Below, one piece after another: positions 7,233-14,998 of a DNA stretch of 23,735 nt (the stretch's first letter is position 1; every line of letters begins with the position of its first letter). The notes under the pieces are model-generated. The model saw only the letters and a program-made list of their open reading frames with translations. It did no database searches and was not told the origin of the DNA. This stretch comes from CBDULQ01 sp965368115. GTDB taxonomy: Bacteria > Pseudomonadota > Gammaproteobacteria > SZUA-229. The DNA lies in NCBI GenBank assembly GCA_965368115.1, contig CBDULQ010000023.1, positions 1 to 23,735 on the forward strand. The letters are read 5' to 3'. A program made the position numbers and the translations under genes.

Positions 7233-8111
7233 ATGAATACGTTTTTCTGGATTATCGGTTTACTTGCAGCGGTGATCATCGCGTTCTTCGTGTATGTGAT
7301 CGGCAGTATGATGTTTATTTCGCAGATTACCCAGTTCAAGGTCTGGTTATCCGCAGAGTACGAGCACCTTGTCGAAGGCGTATCCATCGAAGAACTGCCC
7401 GGCGAGCCCGCGCCGACCGAACGTGAAGTGTCGAATACCGGTGATGTCGAAGGCAGTCAGGATATGCTGTTGCATGGCGACGGTACGGTAAAAGAGGGAC
7501 GTCATGTATTCGATGGCGATCCCGGCCAGTCTGCCGTTGGTGTATTCAATCCCATGCGTCGGCAGTCGCATCTTTTTGTGGGCAATGAAGTCTTCGAATA
7601 TACAGACGCAAAACAGGGAGCACGACTGGGTGCGTTTTCGGCACCGGGTTTCGATATGGTGGATTTTGTGTTACCCGTCAATGCGCATCTGATGATTATG
7701 GATGGCGCGATGGACGACTCGCCTTATCCATCTGAACGCCGACTGTGGCAGGCACGTTATGAAGGCCTGGAAAAACAGCTGATTTCCGATGATCCTTACT
7801 ATGTGCATGCCCGAACCCCGAAAGTGTTTGTGTTCGATGATCCCGAGGAACAGATGCTGGTGTACTACGAAGGCAGTTTCGATTTTGGTTTCGGTGGCGA
7901 CGCCTCGCGGCCGAAATTCAGTGTGTTGCGGTTGTACAATGCACAGCATCCGGAAGGTATCGATTTAATCGAGATTGGTTTCAAGGCGGGCACGGTGATC
8001 GAAGTTGAACGAGTCGACGATGCCTATATCATTACCACCGATCCGAGTCTGCCGCGGATGACGGAAAAGCCTCGTGCATCATTGCGCAAATGGAAAATTG
8101 TCTTCCACTAA
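7233..8111 (+). CDS. Hypothetical protein with an N-terminal membrane anchor
   Basis: 292 aa, not recognised. Residues 4-30 form one strong transmembrane helix (FFWIIGLLAAVIIAFFVYVI). An acidic, Pro/Glu-rich linker follows (about 45-75), then a beta-rich domain with repeated Phe/Tyr/Asp-rich strands such as YYEGSFDFGFGGDASRP, and a final VERVDDAYIITTDPSLPR segment. With no clear signal-peptidase site it is probably a bitopic inner-membrane protein; which side the domain faces cannot be decided. It lies 8 bases after yjbQ and 15 bases before a GNAT gene, so it belongs to the same transcription unit. No catalytic motif is visible. Confidence 0.75.
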   Translation: MNTFFWIIGLLAAVIIAFFVYVIGSMMFISQITQFKVWLSAEYEHLVEGVSIEELPGEPAPTEREVSNTGDVEGSQDMLLHGDGTVKEGRHVFDGDPGQSAVGVFNPMRRQSHLFVGNEVFEYTDAKQGARLGAFSAPGFDMVDFVLPVNAHLMIMDGAMDDSPYPSERRLWQARYEGLEKQLISDDPYYVHARTPKVFVFDDPEEQMLVYYEGSFDFGFGGDASRPKFSVLRLYNAQHPEGIDLIEIGFKAGTVIEVERVDDAYIITTDPSLPRMTEKPRASLRKWKIVFH

Positions 8112-8126
8112 CCCGGCCTTAGAAAC

Positions 8127-8729
8127 ATGACATCATCGACTTCATTGAGCATGACCAGCGTCAGCGGCGAAGACATTCGCCAATACATCGATGATCTCGC
8201 CCGTTTGCGCATCGAGGTCTTCAGAGAATTTCCCTATCTCTACGACGGTGACCTGGCTTACGAAAAACAGTATCTCGAAAGCTATGTCAAATCATCGCGT
8301 GCAGTGGTGATTCTGGCCAAAGCCGATGACCAGGTGGTAGGCATGTCGACGGCGCTGCCGCTGGCGGATGAACCCGACGCATTCAAACAGCCGTTCCTGG
8401 ACAAAGGCTGGGACATCACGCGAATTTTTTATTTCGCGGAATCGGTGATCCGCAAAGACTTTCGTGGCAGTGGTAGCGGCGCTAAATTTTTCGCAGCGCG
8501 GGAAGCCCATGCCAGAGCGGCGGGCGATTACGATGTGTGTTGTTTTGCGGCGGTGGACCGGCCTACGGATCATCCGTTGCGGCCGCAGGATTACCGGCCG
8601 CTGGATGGCTTCTGGGAACGACAGGGTTATGTGAAACATACGGAGTTACAGATGCGGCTGGCCTGGAAAGATATCGATGAGGCACAACAGTCGGAGAAAT
8701 CCCTGACCTTCTGGCTTAAATCCCTGTAG
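8127..8729 (+). CDS. GNAT-family N-acetyltransferase
   Basis: 200 aa. The acetyl-CoA binding motif A appears as FRGSGSGAKFFAAREAHARA, preceded by the strand FYFAESVIRKD. The N-terminal half has the typical IDDLARLRIEVFREFPYLYDGD start, followed by VVILAKADDQVVGM for the central strands. Near the end GFWERQGYVKH matches the motif-B region (F-x-x-x-G-Y/F). The substrate cannot be inferred. It is the last gene of the close-packed 6599-8729 cluster; the next gene is separated by 116 bases that hold a hairpin and a strong Shine-Dalgarno. Confidence 0.85.
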   Translation: MTSSTSLSMTSVSGEDIRQYIDDLARLRIEVFREFPYLYDGDLAYEKQYLESYVKSSRAVVILAKADDQVVGMSTALPLADEPDAFKQPFLDKGWDITRIFYFAESVIRKDFRGSGSGAKFFAAREAHARAAGDYDVCCFAAVDRPTDHPLRPQDYRPLDGFWERQGYVKHTELQMRLAWKDIDEAQQSEKSLTFWLKSL

Positions 8730-8779
8730 CCTGGTGTGGCGGATTCATTTTTCTGTGTCATTGCGGTGACATAATCGAG

Positions 8780-8808
8780 CCTCCTGTAAGCGACAGTCAT
8801 CCAGGAGG
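8780..8808 (+). promoter_or_regulatory. Hairpin hiding a strong Shine-Dalgarno upstream of the ceramidase-family gene
   Basis: CCTCCTG (8780-8786) is a perfect complement of CAGGAGG (8802-8808) with a 15-base loop. The right arm is a consensus Shine-Dalgarno. It stands 6 bases before a GTG at 8815 that opens a 15-codon reading frame ending at 8862, across the ceramidase ATG at 8846. This looks like a translational switch with coupling, but it rests on base pairing seen by eye. Confidence 0.45.
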
Positions 8809-8814
8809 TTGTTT

Positions 8815-8862
8815 GTGAATTGCTTCCAGTTGTCGGGCCCAAACCATGTTTCATTATTGTGA
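8815..8862 (+). CDS. Possible 15-codon leader reading frame overlapping the ceramidase-family start
   Basis: GTG at 8815 has AGGAGG at ideal spacing and reads MNCFQLSGPNHVSLL before TGA. The downstream ATG at 8846 has no ribosome site of its own, so translation of this leader could deliver ribosomes to it. The alternative is that this is chance, or that a base change has shifted the original start of the ceramidase-family gene out of frame. Confidence 0.3.
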   Translation: MNCFQLSGPNHVSLL

Positions 8863-9514
8863 GCGCACAAGTGACGGCTTCTGGGGCGAGCCGTTCAATG
8901 CCGTTACCAATCTTGCCTTTATCATCGCCGCACTGCTGCTGGCGGTTCGTTTTTACAAGCTGCGCCTGTCGGCGCGCAACGCTGTCGATGTCCTGCTGCT
9001 GATCGGCCTGCTGTTTGCCATCGGCATCGGCAGTTTCCTCTGGCATACCCTGGCTACACCCTGGTCGGCCTGGGCGGATGTTATGCCTATTCTGTTGTTC
9101 ATCAGCGTTTACCTGCTGACCTACCTGATACGCATCGCCGCGTTCGGCTGGTCCCGGGTGCTGGGCGGGTTTGTCCTGTTCCATCTGTTCAATACCGGTT
9201 TGCAGATGCTGCTGCCCGCCGACACGCTGAACGGCTCCATTTTTTATTTGCCGACACTGGTCGCCCTGCTGATGATGGGGCTGTACAGTCGACGTCGGGA
9301 ACATCCCGAGGCCGGCGGTCTGATGTTTGCCGGTGGTCTGTTCATCCTGTCGGTGCTGTTGCGCACGCTGGACTTTTCCCTGTGTGTCATCTGGCCGGTC
9401 GGTACCCACTTTATCTGGCACCTGTTGAATGCGTATCTGCTGTTCGGTCTCACCGGCCTGGTGATGAGGCATATTGCGACAGTGCGGCGTTATCCTGACC
9501 CGGCGGTCTCGTAA
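8846..9514 (+). CDS. Ceramidase-family integral membrane hydrolase (CREST-type)
   Basis: 222 aa with about seven hydrophobic segments. The opening YCERTSDGFWGEPFNAVTN is the family hallmark. Conserved metal-site residues of the alkaline ceramidase/CREST superfamily are present: Ser63 and His67 (GSFLWH), Asp78 (WADVMP) and the pair His188/His192 (HFIWH). Relatives cleave the amide bond of ceramides; bacterial members are mostly uncharacterised, so the substrate is open. An in-frame TGA at 8816-8818 bars any much longer N-terminus, and the ATG at 8846 lacks its own Shine-Dalgarno. The stop overlaps the start of the CPBP gene (TAATG), so the two membrane proteins are made together. Confidence 0.85.
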   Translation: MFHYCERTSDGFWGEPFNAVTNLAFIIAALLLAVRFYKLRLSARNAVDVLLLIGLLFAIGIGSFLWHTLATPWSAWADVMPILLFISVYLLTYLIRIAAFGWSRVLGGFVLFHLFNTGLQMLLPADTLNGSIFYLPTLVALLMMGLYSRRREHPEAGGLMFAGGLFILSVLLRTLDFSLCVIWPVGTHFIWHLLNAYLLFGLTGLVMRHIATVRRYPDPAVS

Positions 9515-10140
9515 TGCAAAGTCGTTATCGCGTGGCCGGCTTATGGCTGGAATGGCTGCTGATATTTATTTCCCTGCCGCTGGTCATCTTCCTGGAGGTG
9601 ATTCCGGTCAGCAAACTGATCTGGTTGATCGTGGTGTTGATCTACACCTCCGCGCAATACCTGAAAAGCCGCCCCGTCATTGCCGGTTACTCGGCGGATT
9701 TCAGCGGCGGCAGGCTGGCCTTGCGCATGCTCATCATCTGTATCGGTTTATTCGGTCTGGCCTACCTGGTCGATCCCGCACAGTTTCTGTTGCTGCCACG
9801 GCAACAGCCGTTGTTGTGGATATTGATCAGCCTGCTGTATCCACTGGTATCCGCCTTGCCCCAGGAGTTTGTTTACCGGCGCTTTTATTTCTGGCGTTAC
9901 CAGGTCCTGTTCAAACAGGATCGCGGTTTGCTGTTGAGTTCGATGCTGTTATTTTCGTTTTTACATATCGTCTACGACAACACCCTGGCGGTGCTGCTGA
10001 CCCTGGCCGGTGGCTATCTGTTTGCATCCAGTTATGCACGCACGCGCAGCCTGTTCCTGCCCTGGCTTGAACATGCCGTCTATGGCGTGGTGATTTTCAC
10101 CTCGGGGCTGGGTCGCTTTTTTTACGAACCCATGTATTGA
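9514..10140 (+). CDS. CPBP-family intramembrane metalloprotease (Rce1/CAAX-like)
   Basis: 208 aa, multi-pass membrane protein. Motif 1 is QEFVYR (117-122), where the usual EExxxR has Gln in place of the first Glu. Motif 2 is FSFLH (147-151) and a third conserved histidine is His187 (LEHAVYG). These are the metal-binding positions of the Rce1/CPBP family. The Glu-to-Gln change makes catalysis uncertain, though variant family members are known. Family roles include prenyl-protein processing in eukaryotes and peptide or bacteriocin maturation or self-immunity in bacteria. No bacteriocin genes are nearby. Its start overlaps the ceramidase-family stop, which suggests a shared membrane-lipid or envelope role. 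Confidence 0.85.
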   Translation: MQSRYRVAGLWLEWLLIFISLPLVIFLEVIPVSKLIWLIVVLIYTSAQYLKSRPVIAGYSADFSGGRLALRMLIICIGLFGLAYLVDPAQFLLLPRQQPLLWILISLLYPLVSALPQEFVYRRFYFWRYQVLFKQDRGLLLSSMLLFSFLHIVYDNTLAVLLTLAGGYLFASSYARTRSLFLPWLEHAVYGVVIFTSGLGRFFYEPMY

Positions 10141-10156
10141 GCCGTTTGGGTATACA

Positions 10157-10183
10157 GGCAGCGACCGGTTTAAGGTCGCTGCC
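10157..10183. terminator. Hairpin between convergent genes, candidate bidirectional terminator
   Basis: GGCAGCGACC (10157-10166) and GGTCGCTGCC (10174-10183) form a perfect 10-bp stem with a 7-base loop. It lies midway between the CPBP stop at 10140 and the decarboxylase stop at 10190, where two transcription units converge. Neither side has a clear T run, so it may act with Rho or as an mRNA 3'-end stabiliser. Confidence 0.5.
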
Positions 10184-10189
10184 CGGGTA

Positions 10190-11404
10190 TCAGCCCAGTT
10201 TGAGCGAAGTTACCGTGCAGGATTCGGAGGTGTCGTTCTCGACTACCAGCGTCGCTTTGCGGAAGAAATTGAATTCCGTTGCGGTGACGATGGAATAGGC
10301 ACCCATCAGTCGACCGATAACCAGGTCTCCGTTGTTCAGCTTCGGTAGCAGAATGTCTTCGGCCACTACGTCGATACTGTCGCAGGTGGGTCCGGCAAGT
10401 ACCGACGGAAAACGTTCGCCATCGCCGTGCAGGGCGTCGATCGGATATTTGCCGTGGTCGAACACGTTACCGCTGTAGGAACCGTAGATACCGTCATCCA
10501 GGTAGTACCAGATTTTACCGTCGCGCTCCGCCTGGCCCATCACCGACGAGACCGAGGTCACCGCCGAGGCGACAATGAAACGACCCGGTTCCGCGATCAC
10601 TTTCACTGTATCCGGCAGTTCCGCCAGGGCGTCGCGAATCGGCGCACAGAAGTCGTCGATGGCCGGTACGTCGCCGTGGTAATCGAACGGGAAACCGCCG
10701 CCGATATCGATGGTGCTCAATGCCGGCAGGTCGAGTTCGATGCAACGTTGCATGATCGCCCGGCAGGCTTCGATGGCCTGCACGAATTTACCCGGCTGTG
10801 CGGTTTGTGATCCGACATGAAACGACAGTCCCCTGATGTGGATGCCCAGGTCTTTGGCGCGTTGCATGATTTCAATCGCCGCATCGGGGCTGCAACCGAA
10901 TTTTTTCGACAGGTCTGCGTAAGCGTCGCTGTTGCGAAAGCTCAGTCGGACCAGCAGCTCCGCCTGGTGGCGATAGGCAATAAACTTTTCCAGCTCGTTC
11001 AGGTTGTCCACCACGAACACGTTACAGCCGTAGTCCAGCGCATGGCGAATATCGCTGTCGCGTTTAATGGGGTGGGTGTGGATGGTTTTTTCCGCAGGTA
11101 CACCGGCGGCCTGCACCATGTCCACTTCGCCACTGGATGCCAGATCGAAACTGGCGCCTTCCTGCAACAGGGTGCCGACCACCGCCGGATGCGGCAGCGG
11201 TTTCAGTGCGAAGTGCAGGGTGACGCCGGGTAGCGCCCGGTGCAGGGCCTGGTACTGTTCGCGTACGCGATCGCAGTCGATGATCATCAGTGGCGAACCG
11301 TGCAGGGCGACCAGGGACTCGATGCGCCGGGTTTCATTGTCGGCGTGCAACGCCTCCAGCTCAACGCGGATTTCGGCAGGTAATTCTAAAGGAGTAACCG
11401 ACAT
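10190..11404 (-). CDS. Fold-III PLP-dependent decarboxylase, ornithine/lysine decarboxylase-like
   Basis: 404 aa, alanine-racemase-fold decarboxylase. The PLP lysine is Lys68 in HFALKPLPHP. HVGSQT, the glycine-rich phosphate loop IGGGFP and AEPGRF follow in the expected order. The ornithine-decarboxylase motif GPTCDSIDVV supplies the active-site Cys341, and DDGIYGSYSGNVFDH matches the ODC pattern better than diaminopimelate decarboxylase. The likely reaction is ornithine to putrescine plus CO2, the first step of polyamine synthesis; lysine is possible. The start at 11404 is preferred because GGAG stands 7 bases upstream. ATG 11410 is too close to it, and the longer TTG frame from 11431 adds an unlikely tail. 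The nearest gene upstream on the same strand is an amidohydrolase 211 bases away. Confidence 0.88.
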   Translation of the reverse strand: MSVTPLELPAEIRVELEALHADNETRRIESLVALHGSPLMIIDCDRVREQYQALHRALPGVTLHFALKPLPHPAVVGTLLQEGASFDLASSGEVDMVQAAGVPAEKTIHTHPIKRDSDIRHALDYGCNVFVVDNLNELEKFIAYRHQAELLVRLSFRNSDAYADLSKKFGCSPDAAIEIMQRAKDLGIHIRGLSFHVGSQTAQPGKFVQAIEACRAIMQRCIELDLPALSTIDIGGGFPFDYHGDVPAIDDFCAPIRDALAELPDTVKVIAEPGRFIVASAVTSVSSVMGQAERDGKIWYYLDDGIYGSYSGNVFDHGKYPIDALHGDGERFPSVLAGPTCDSIDVVAEDILLPKLNNGDLVIGRLMGAYSIVTATEFNFFRKATLVVENDTSESCTVTSLKLG

Positions 11405-11615
11405 GGACATGCTCCAGGGTTGTTGATACAAGGTTTTTAAAACGATTGCATGGTCAACGGATTTCGTTGTGCAAGCCGTGCCCCTGGATAGTTGGATCTA
11501 AAGCCTTGCCGCCGGGTTGGCGATGTACCCTGTGTCGCTATCAACAAGAAGTGCGCGGATGATAAGGAAATGCGCGCTGCTGCATAGCGATATTTTTTGA
11601 TCGTCAGTAATAGAT

Positions 11616-12494
11616 TTATTGATCGAGACCCGATGATGGCCTGGGCGCCGGGTCAGGCGAGTCCGTATCGCGACCGAACAGTCGAGCGGCGTTGCCATAA
11701 GCCAGATGATGGCGCAGCGCTTCGGGGAGTTGCCCCAGCCAGGCTTTGATGTCGTCCACGGCACCATCGAAATGCTGCCAGCGTCCAGGGCTGAAGGTGT
11801 CCACGCCGATCAGAAAACGTCCCGGGTAGCGGTTGAACAGTTCGTACCAGTCGTCCGCGAGCATGCCGCCCGGCGCGATGCGCCGATCCCGCACCGACAC
11901 ATCCACATACAGCCGCGGATAACGTTGCAGGTAGTCGGCGATCAGGTCGGGGTAGGGGAAGGTGCCGGCATGGGCCCAGATAACGACCTGATGTGGTGAC
12001 CATTCATACACGGTATCGATCACCGCCGGATCGGCGTGCAGCATCAACGGCAGACGATACTCGCCGGCCAGTTCGATCATGCGTTTGAACACCGGGCCGT
12101 GACGGTCGGCGGCAAACAGATGCAGCTCGCCGATGGCGCGCCAGCCGCCGTGCTTGAGTTGAGCTTCGATGCGTGCCGGCAACTGCTCGTCCCGATACCA
12201 GTTCATCTTGTCCTGCCAGGTCCGATAGGCGCCGAGCATGGGCAGGACGCGTTCAGGTGCCTGGCGGTGCAGGTCCATGGCGAGTTGCGGCGGTGAACTG
12301 GTAACCAGTGCCTGTTGAATGTCATTGTTCTGTAATTTCTGAATGACCTGCTCAGGTGTGAATTGTTGCGCATGTTCCCGGTTGTAATGCAGATGTGCAT
12401 CGAACAGGGACTGAGCCTGAAGCGGATGATTGATCAGCAACAGGCTGAGACTAAACAGTATCGGTGGAATCGAAATGTGCATCAAAACGGTCAT
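11616..12494 (-). CDS. Exported amidohydrolase-family TIM-barrel protein
   Basis: 292 aa from the ATG at 12494. A hydrophobic stretch (ISIPPILFSLSLLLINHPLQAQS) ends in a plausible signal-peptidase site at AQA/AQS near residue 29, so the protein is probably periplasmic. The mature part opens with the metal motif DAHLHYN (HxH). LMLHAD, VIWAHAG and GVDTF then follow as expected for strands of an amidohydrolase-2-type barrel. The end AYGNAARLFG is also typical (HLAYGNAARLF). The start is uncertain: ATGs at 12524, 12494 and 12482 are all in frame and none has a good ribosome site. The substrate is unknown; relatives hydrolyse or decarboxylate ring compounds and lactones. Confidence 0.78.
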   Translation of the reverse strand: MTVLMHISIPPILFSLSLLLINHPLQAQSLFDAHLHYNREHAQQFTPEQVIQKLQNNDIQQALVTSSPPQLAMDLHRQAPERVLPMLGAYRTWQDKMNWYRDEQLPARIEAQLKHGGWRAIGELHLFAADRHGPVFKRMIELAGEYRLPLMLHADPAVIDTVYEWSPHQVVIWAHAGTFPYPDLIADYLQRYPRLYVDVSVRDRRIAPGGMLADDWYELFNRYPGRFLIGVDTFSPGRWQHFDGAVDDIKAWLGQLPEALRHHLAYGNAARLFGRDTDSPDPAPRPSSGLDQ

Positions 12495-12552
12495 GAACTG
12501 AGCCTGGTCAATAAAACCGCGCATGTATTTGCGCGCGGGTGATTAAACTGGT

Positions 12553-12565
12553 TATGCTGAGCATA
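12553..12565. promoter_or_regulatory. Palindrome and possible promoter between divergent genes
   Basis: TATGCT-G-AGCATA is a perfect 6-bp dyad about midway between the divergent amidohydrolase and sulfurtransferase genes. On the + strand TATGCT with TTGCGC 18 bases upstream (12529-12534) resembles a weak sigma-70 promoter for the sulfurtransferase. Because it is palindromic, the same hexamer could also serve as a -10 on the minus strand. Confidence 0.3.
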
Positions 12566-12605
12566 TCGATGAACGTTGCCCCCGTCTATGTGCAGAGGAT
12601 TTGTT

Positions 12606-13454
12606 ATGGATACCCTGGTCACCACGCAATGGCTAGCTGATCATCTCGATGACCCGGACCTGGTGCTGCTCGATTGCACCGTGGTCACCATGCCGGAAGA
12701 TAACGGTGGATTTCACAATGTCAGCGGTCGCCCGGATTACGAACTGGGCCACATCCCCAACGCGGGGTTCGCCGATTTGCTCGAAGATCTGTCAGACACC
12801 ACCGGTGAGCTGGAATTCATTCTGCCCACACCGCAACAGTTTTGCGCCGCAATGGAACGATTGGGCGTGGGCGATGAATCGAAGGTGGTGCTATACGACA
12901 CCAACTACACTGGCTGGGCCGCGCGGGTCTGGTGGATGTTGCACTGGGTGGGTTTCGACAATGCGGCAATATTGAACGGTGGTATGAGCGCCTGGGCGGC
13001 CGAGGGCCGAGCCCTGTCGCTGGATAAGGTAGAACGTCCACCCGGGCAGCTTACGCCGCATCCCCGTCCCGAAGTCATGGCCGATCGTGACGAGGTACTG
13101 GCAGCGCTGGACGACGCAAGCGTGCTGCTCATCGATACCCTGCCGGAAGCCTTCTATCGCGGTGAAGTCACCATGTATCATCGCCCGGGACACATACCGG
13201 GTGCCGTCAGCATCAACGGTTTCCGCCTGTTCGATCACCATGGCCAGTTCCATGACGATACGCAGCTGGCGGCCATGCATGATTTTGCGAAAGACCGGCG
13301 CATCATCACCTATTGCGGCGGCGGTATCGTTGCTTCCAGCGAAGCGTTTGTGCTGAACCGGCTGGGTTTCAGTCATGTTGCGGTGTATACCGCATCCTTA
13401 CAGGAGTGGAGTGCTGATCCGAGTTGTCCACTGGTGACCGGCGATCAACCCTGA
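12606..13454 (+). CDS. Two-domain sulfurtransferase (thiosulfate/3-mercaptopyruvate type)
   Basis: 282 aa, two tandem rhodanese domains. The N-terminal domain (about 1-140) has RPDYELGHIPNA and VVLYDTNYTGWAARVWWML but no cysteine at the loop position, so it is the inactive structural half. The C-terminal domain (about 155-282) has RPGHIPGAVSIN and the active-site loop CGGGIVAS with catalytic Cys237. The enzyme moves sulfane sulfur from thiosulfate or 3-mercaptopyruvate to an acceptor. The CGGGIVAS loop differs from the textbook CRKGVT and CGSGVTA loops, so the donor is not certain. ATG 12606 is preferred because AGAGGA stands about 5 bases upstream; the frame is open further to 12576, without support. 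Confidence 0.9.
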   Translation: MDTLVTTQWLADHLDDPDLVLLDCTVVTMPEDNGGFHNVSGRPDYELGHIPNAGFADLLEDLSDTTGELEFILPTPQQFCAAMERLGVGDESKVVLYDTNYTGWAARVWWMLHWVGFDNAAILNGGMSAWAAEGRALSLDKVERPPGQLTPHPRPEVMADRDEVLAALDDASVLLIDTLPEAFYRGEVTMYHRPGHIPGAVSINGFRLFDHHGQFHDDTQLAAMHDFAKDRRIITYCGGGIVASSEAFVLNRLGFSHVAVYTASLQEWSADPSCPLVTGDQP

Positions 13455-13599
13455 ACGGATATGACCTTTCCTGTTCGGGATAGCGGATAAATGCGCAGGA
13501 TTGAATCGGTCAAACTGTGAAACAGGCCGATTTCACCCGGGGTATTCGGCGCCGGCATCGGATATACTAGCACTCAAAAGGACTGAACAGGGACAGGCC

Positions 13600-14190
13600 A
13601 TGCTCACTCAAGCGGAACGTCAGACACTCAGAAAAAAACTCACCGCCTACGAAGGTCAGGTCGACCATATGTATCTGGATACCGCGGGTTATGTCACCGT
13701 GGGTGTCGGTCACATGATGGCTGACGTCAGTGCAGCACAGAAGCTGCCGTTTCTCGATGCCAAGGGCAAGCATGCTTCGGCGGCGGACATCAAGGTTGAT
13801 TACGATGCAGTGAAAAAGCAGGCTCCGGGACGACTGGCGGTATTCTATAAACGCTTCACCAAACTGCATCTGGCGCAGGCGGAAATCGATCGACTGACTA
13901 ATCAGCACATCGACAGTTTTTACAAAGAGCTGAAAATCATCTACAAAGACTTCGACAAATTTCCCTCGGAAGCCAAACTGGCGTTGATGGATATGATCTT
14001 CAACCTGGGTATGACCAACCTGAAAAATCGCTGGCCCAAATTCAATAAGGCCGTGCAGGCTAAAGACTGGGCTGCGGCGGCAAAAGAATCCAACCGCAAG
14101 GCCCCCATTTCAGCGGCGCGCAATCAGTATGTGCGTGATCTGTTCAATCAGGCCGCTGCCGCACCGGCGCCGGCAAAAGCGAACCCCTGA
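13600..14190 (+). CDS. T4-type lysozyme (GH24-like muramidase) without signal peptide
   Basis: 196 aa from ATG 13600. The segment AYEGQVDHMYLDTAGYVTVGVGH carries Glu18, Asp27 and Thr33. Their spacing (+9, +15) is the same as Glu11, Asp20 and Thr26 in T4 lysozyme, the catalytic triad for cutting the MurNAc-GlcNAc bond. The later helix DMIFNLGMTNLKNRWPKF and the end ISAARNQYVRDLFNQA also fit phage lysozymes. It ends in an Ala/Pro tail. No signal peptide or membrane helix is visible, and no holin, spanin or other phage gene adjoins it. It might be a domesticated prophage endolysin or a secreted effector. The frame is open upstream to 13501, but those residues look unlike the family. TATACT at 13563-13568 may be a -10. 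Confidence 0.85.
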   Translation: MLTQAERQTLRKKLTAYEGQVDHMYLDTAGYVTVGVGHMMADVSAAQKLPFLDAKGKHASAADIKVDYDAVKKQAPGRLAVFYKRFTKLHLAQAEIDRLTNQHIDSFYKELKIIYKDFDKFPSEAKLALMDMIFNLGMTNLKNRWPKFNKAVQAKDWAAAAKESNRKAPISAARNQYVRDLFNQAAAAPAPAKANP

Positions 14191-14212
14191 GGCGTATTCG
14201 GGTCTCTATGGC

Positions 14213-14998
14213 ATGATGATCAACAGCCGTGTCTTAAAATCCCTTGCCCTGCTGGTGCTGCTGTTGAGCAGTACAACCGCCTGCGCCGACAAATCCACCG
14301 CTGATAAATCGTCCGGTCATGCCGCTTCAGTGTCATCGGTGCAGATTTATCCCGGCTTCGAGCTGGGTAATTTACTGGCCGATCCGCAGTCGATCGGAAG
14401 TCAGGCAGAGGTCGGGCGCCTACTGGCCCGTCCCTGGTATGCCGCCGTCGAGGTCAGTGCCGCTGGAGGCAAGGCCCAACAACCCATCGATAATTGCAAA
14501 CAGTATCTCAGTGCACACGATCAGCATCTGCAGCCGGTTAAGGAATTCGAACGCGCCGCCTACCAGGAATTCGGTTTGATGTGTCTGGCGGCACGGGACA
14601 TCATTCAGGCCGAGCCGGCGACAGAAAATTACCTGCAGGATTTCAAACTGGATCAGTCCGCGCCGCAACAATTGCCCAAACAACTGGCGTTGATGATTGC
14701 CGAAAACGAACAGCAGCGCATGATGAACAATGACAAGCTGCAGTTCTGGTCGCAGGTGGAAGCGGCGAAGCTGACGTCATCTAAAGATCATCATGCGGTG
14801 TATACCACCGATGGCGCTGAGCAGACATTGAGTCTGCTGGCCTCTGGCGACTTTAACAGTGACGGTATTAATGATCTTCTGCTGACGTCGCGAGATCGTG
14901 TCAGCGGTGGCAGTTACAGTGGTATGCGCATGTGGCTGATTACGCGTTCCGATGATCAGGCAAAGATTCGTATCATTAAAACCTATCAGGCGCTTTAA
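14213..14998 (+). CDS. Hypothetical exported protein, possible lipoprotein, with FG-GAP-like motif
   Basis: 261 aa from the first of two adjacent ATGs. The N-terminus is a signal peptide (MMINSRVLKSLALLVLLLSSTTAC) with Cys24 at a lipobox-like position; TTAC is not a strong lipobox, so ordinary Sec cleavage is also possible. The middle is Gln/Ala-rich and helical with three Cys residues. Near the C-terminus GDFNSDGINDLLLTSR is a good match to the calcium-binding core of FG-GAP/VCBS-type repeats, followed by GMRMWLITRSDDQAKIRIIKTYQ. I do not recognise the family. It begins 22 bases after the lysozyme stop and may be co-transcribed with it. Confidence 0.72.
   Translation: MMINSRVLKSLALLVLLLSSTTACADKSTADKSSGHAASVSSVQIYPGFELGNLLADPQSIGSQAEVGRLLARPWYAAVEVSAAGGKAQQPIDNCKQYLSAHDQHLQPVKEFERAAYQEFGLMCLAARDIIQAEPATENYLQDFKLDQSAPQQLPKQLALMIAENEQQRMMNNDKLQFWSQVEAAKLTSSKDHHAVYTTDGAEQTLSLLASGDFNSDGINDLLLTSRDRVSGGSYSGMRMWLITRSDDQAKIRIIKTYQAL

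Noticed and set aside
8627..9472. 281-codon minus-strand frame opposite the ceramidase-family gene
   Set aside because: Gln/Asp-rich low-complexity translation, antisense to a gene with full family motifs.
11405..11431. Longer decarboxylase start at TTG 11431 or ATG 11410
   Set aside because: The GGAG ribosome site is correctly spaced only for ATG 11404. The extra residues do not resemble the family.
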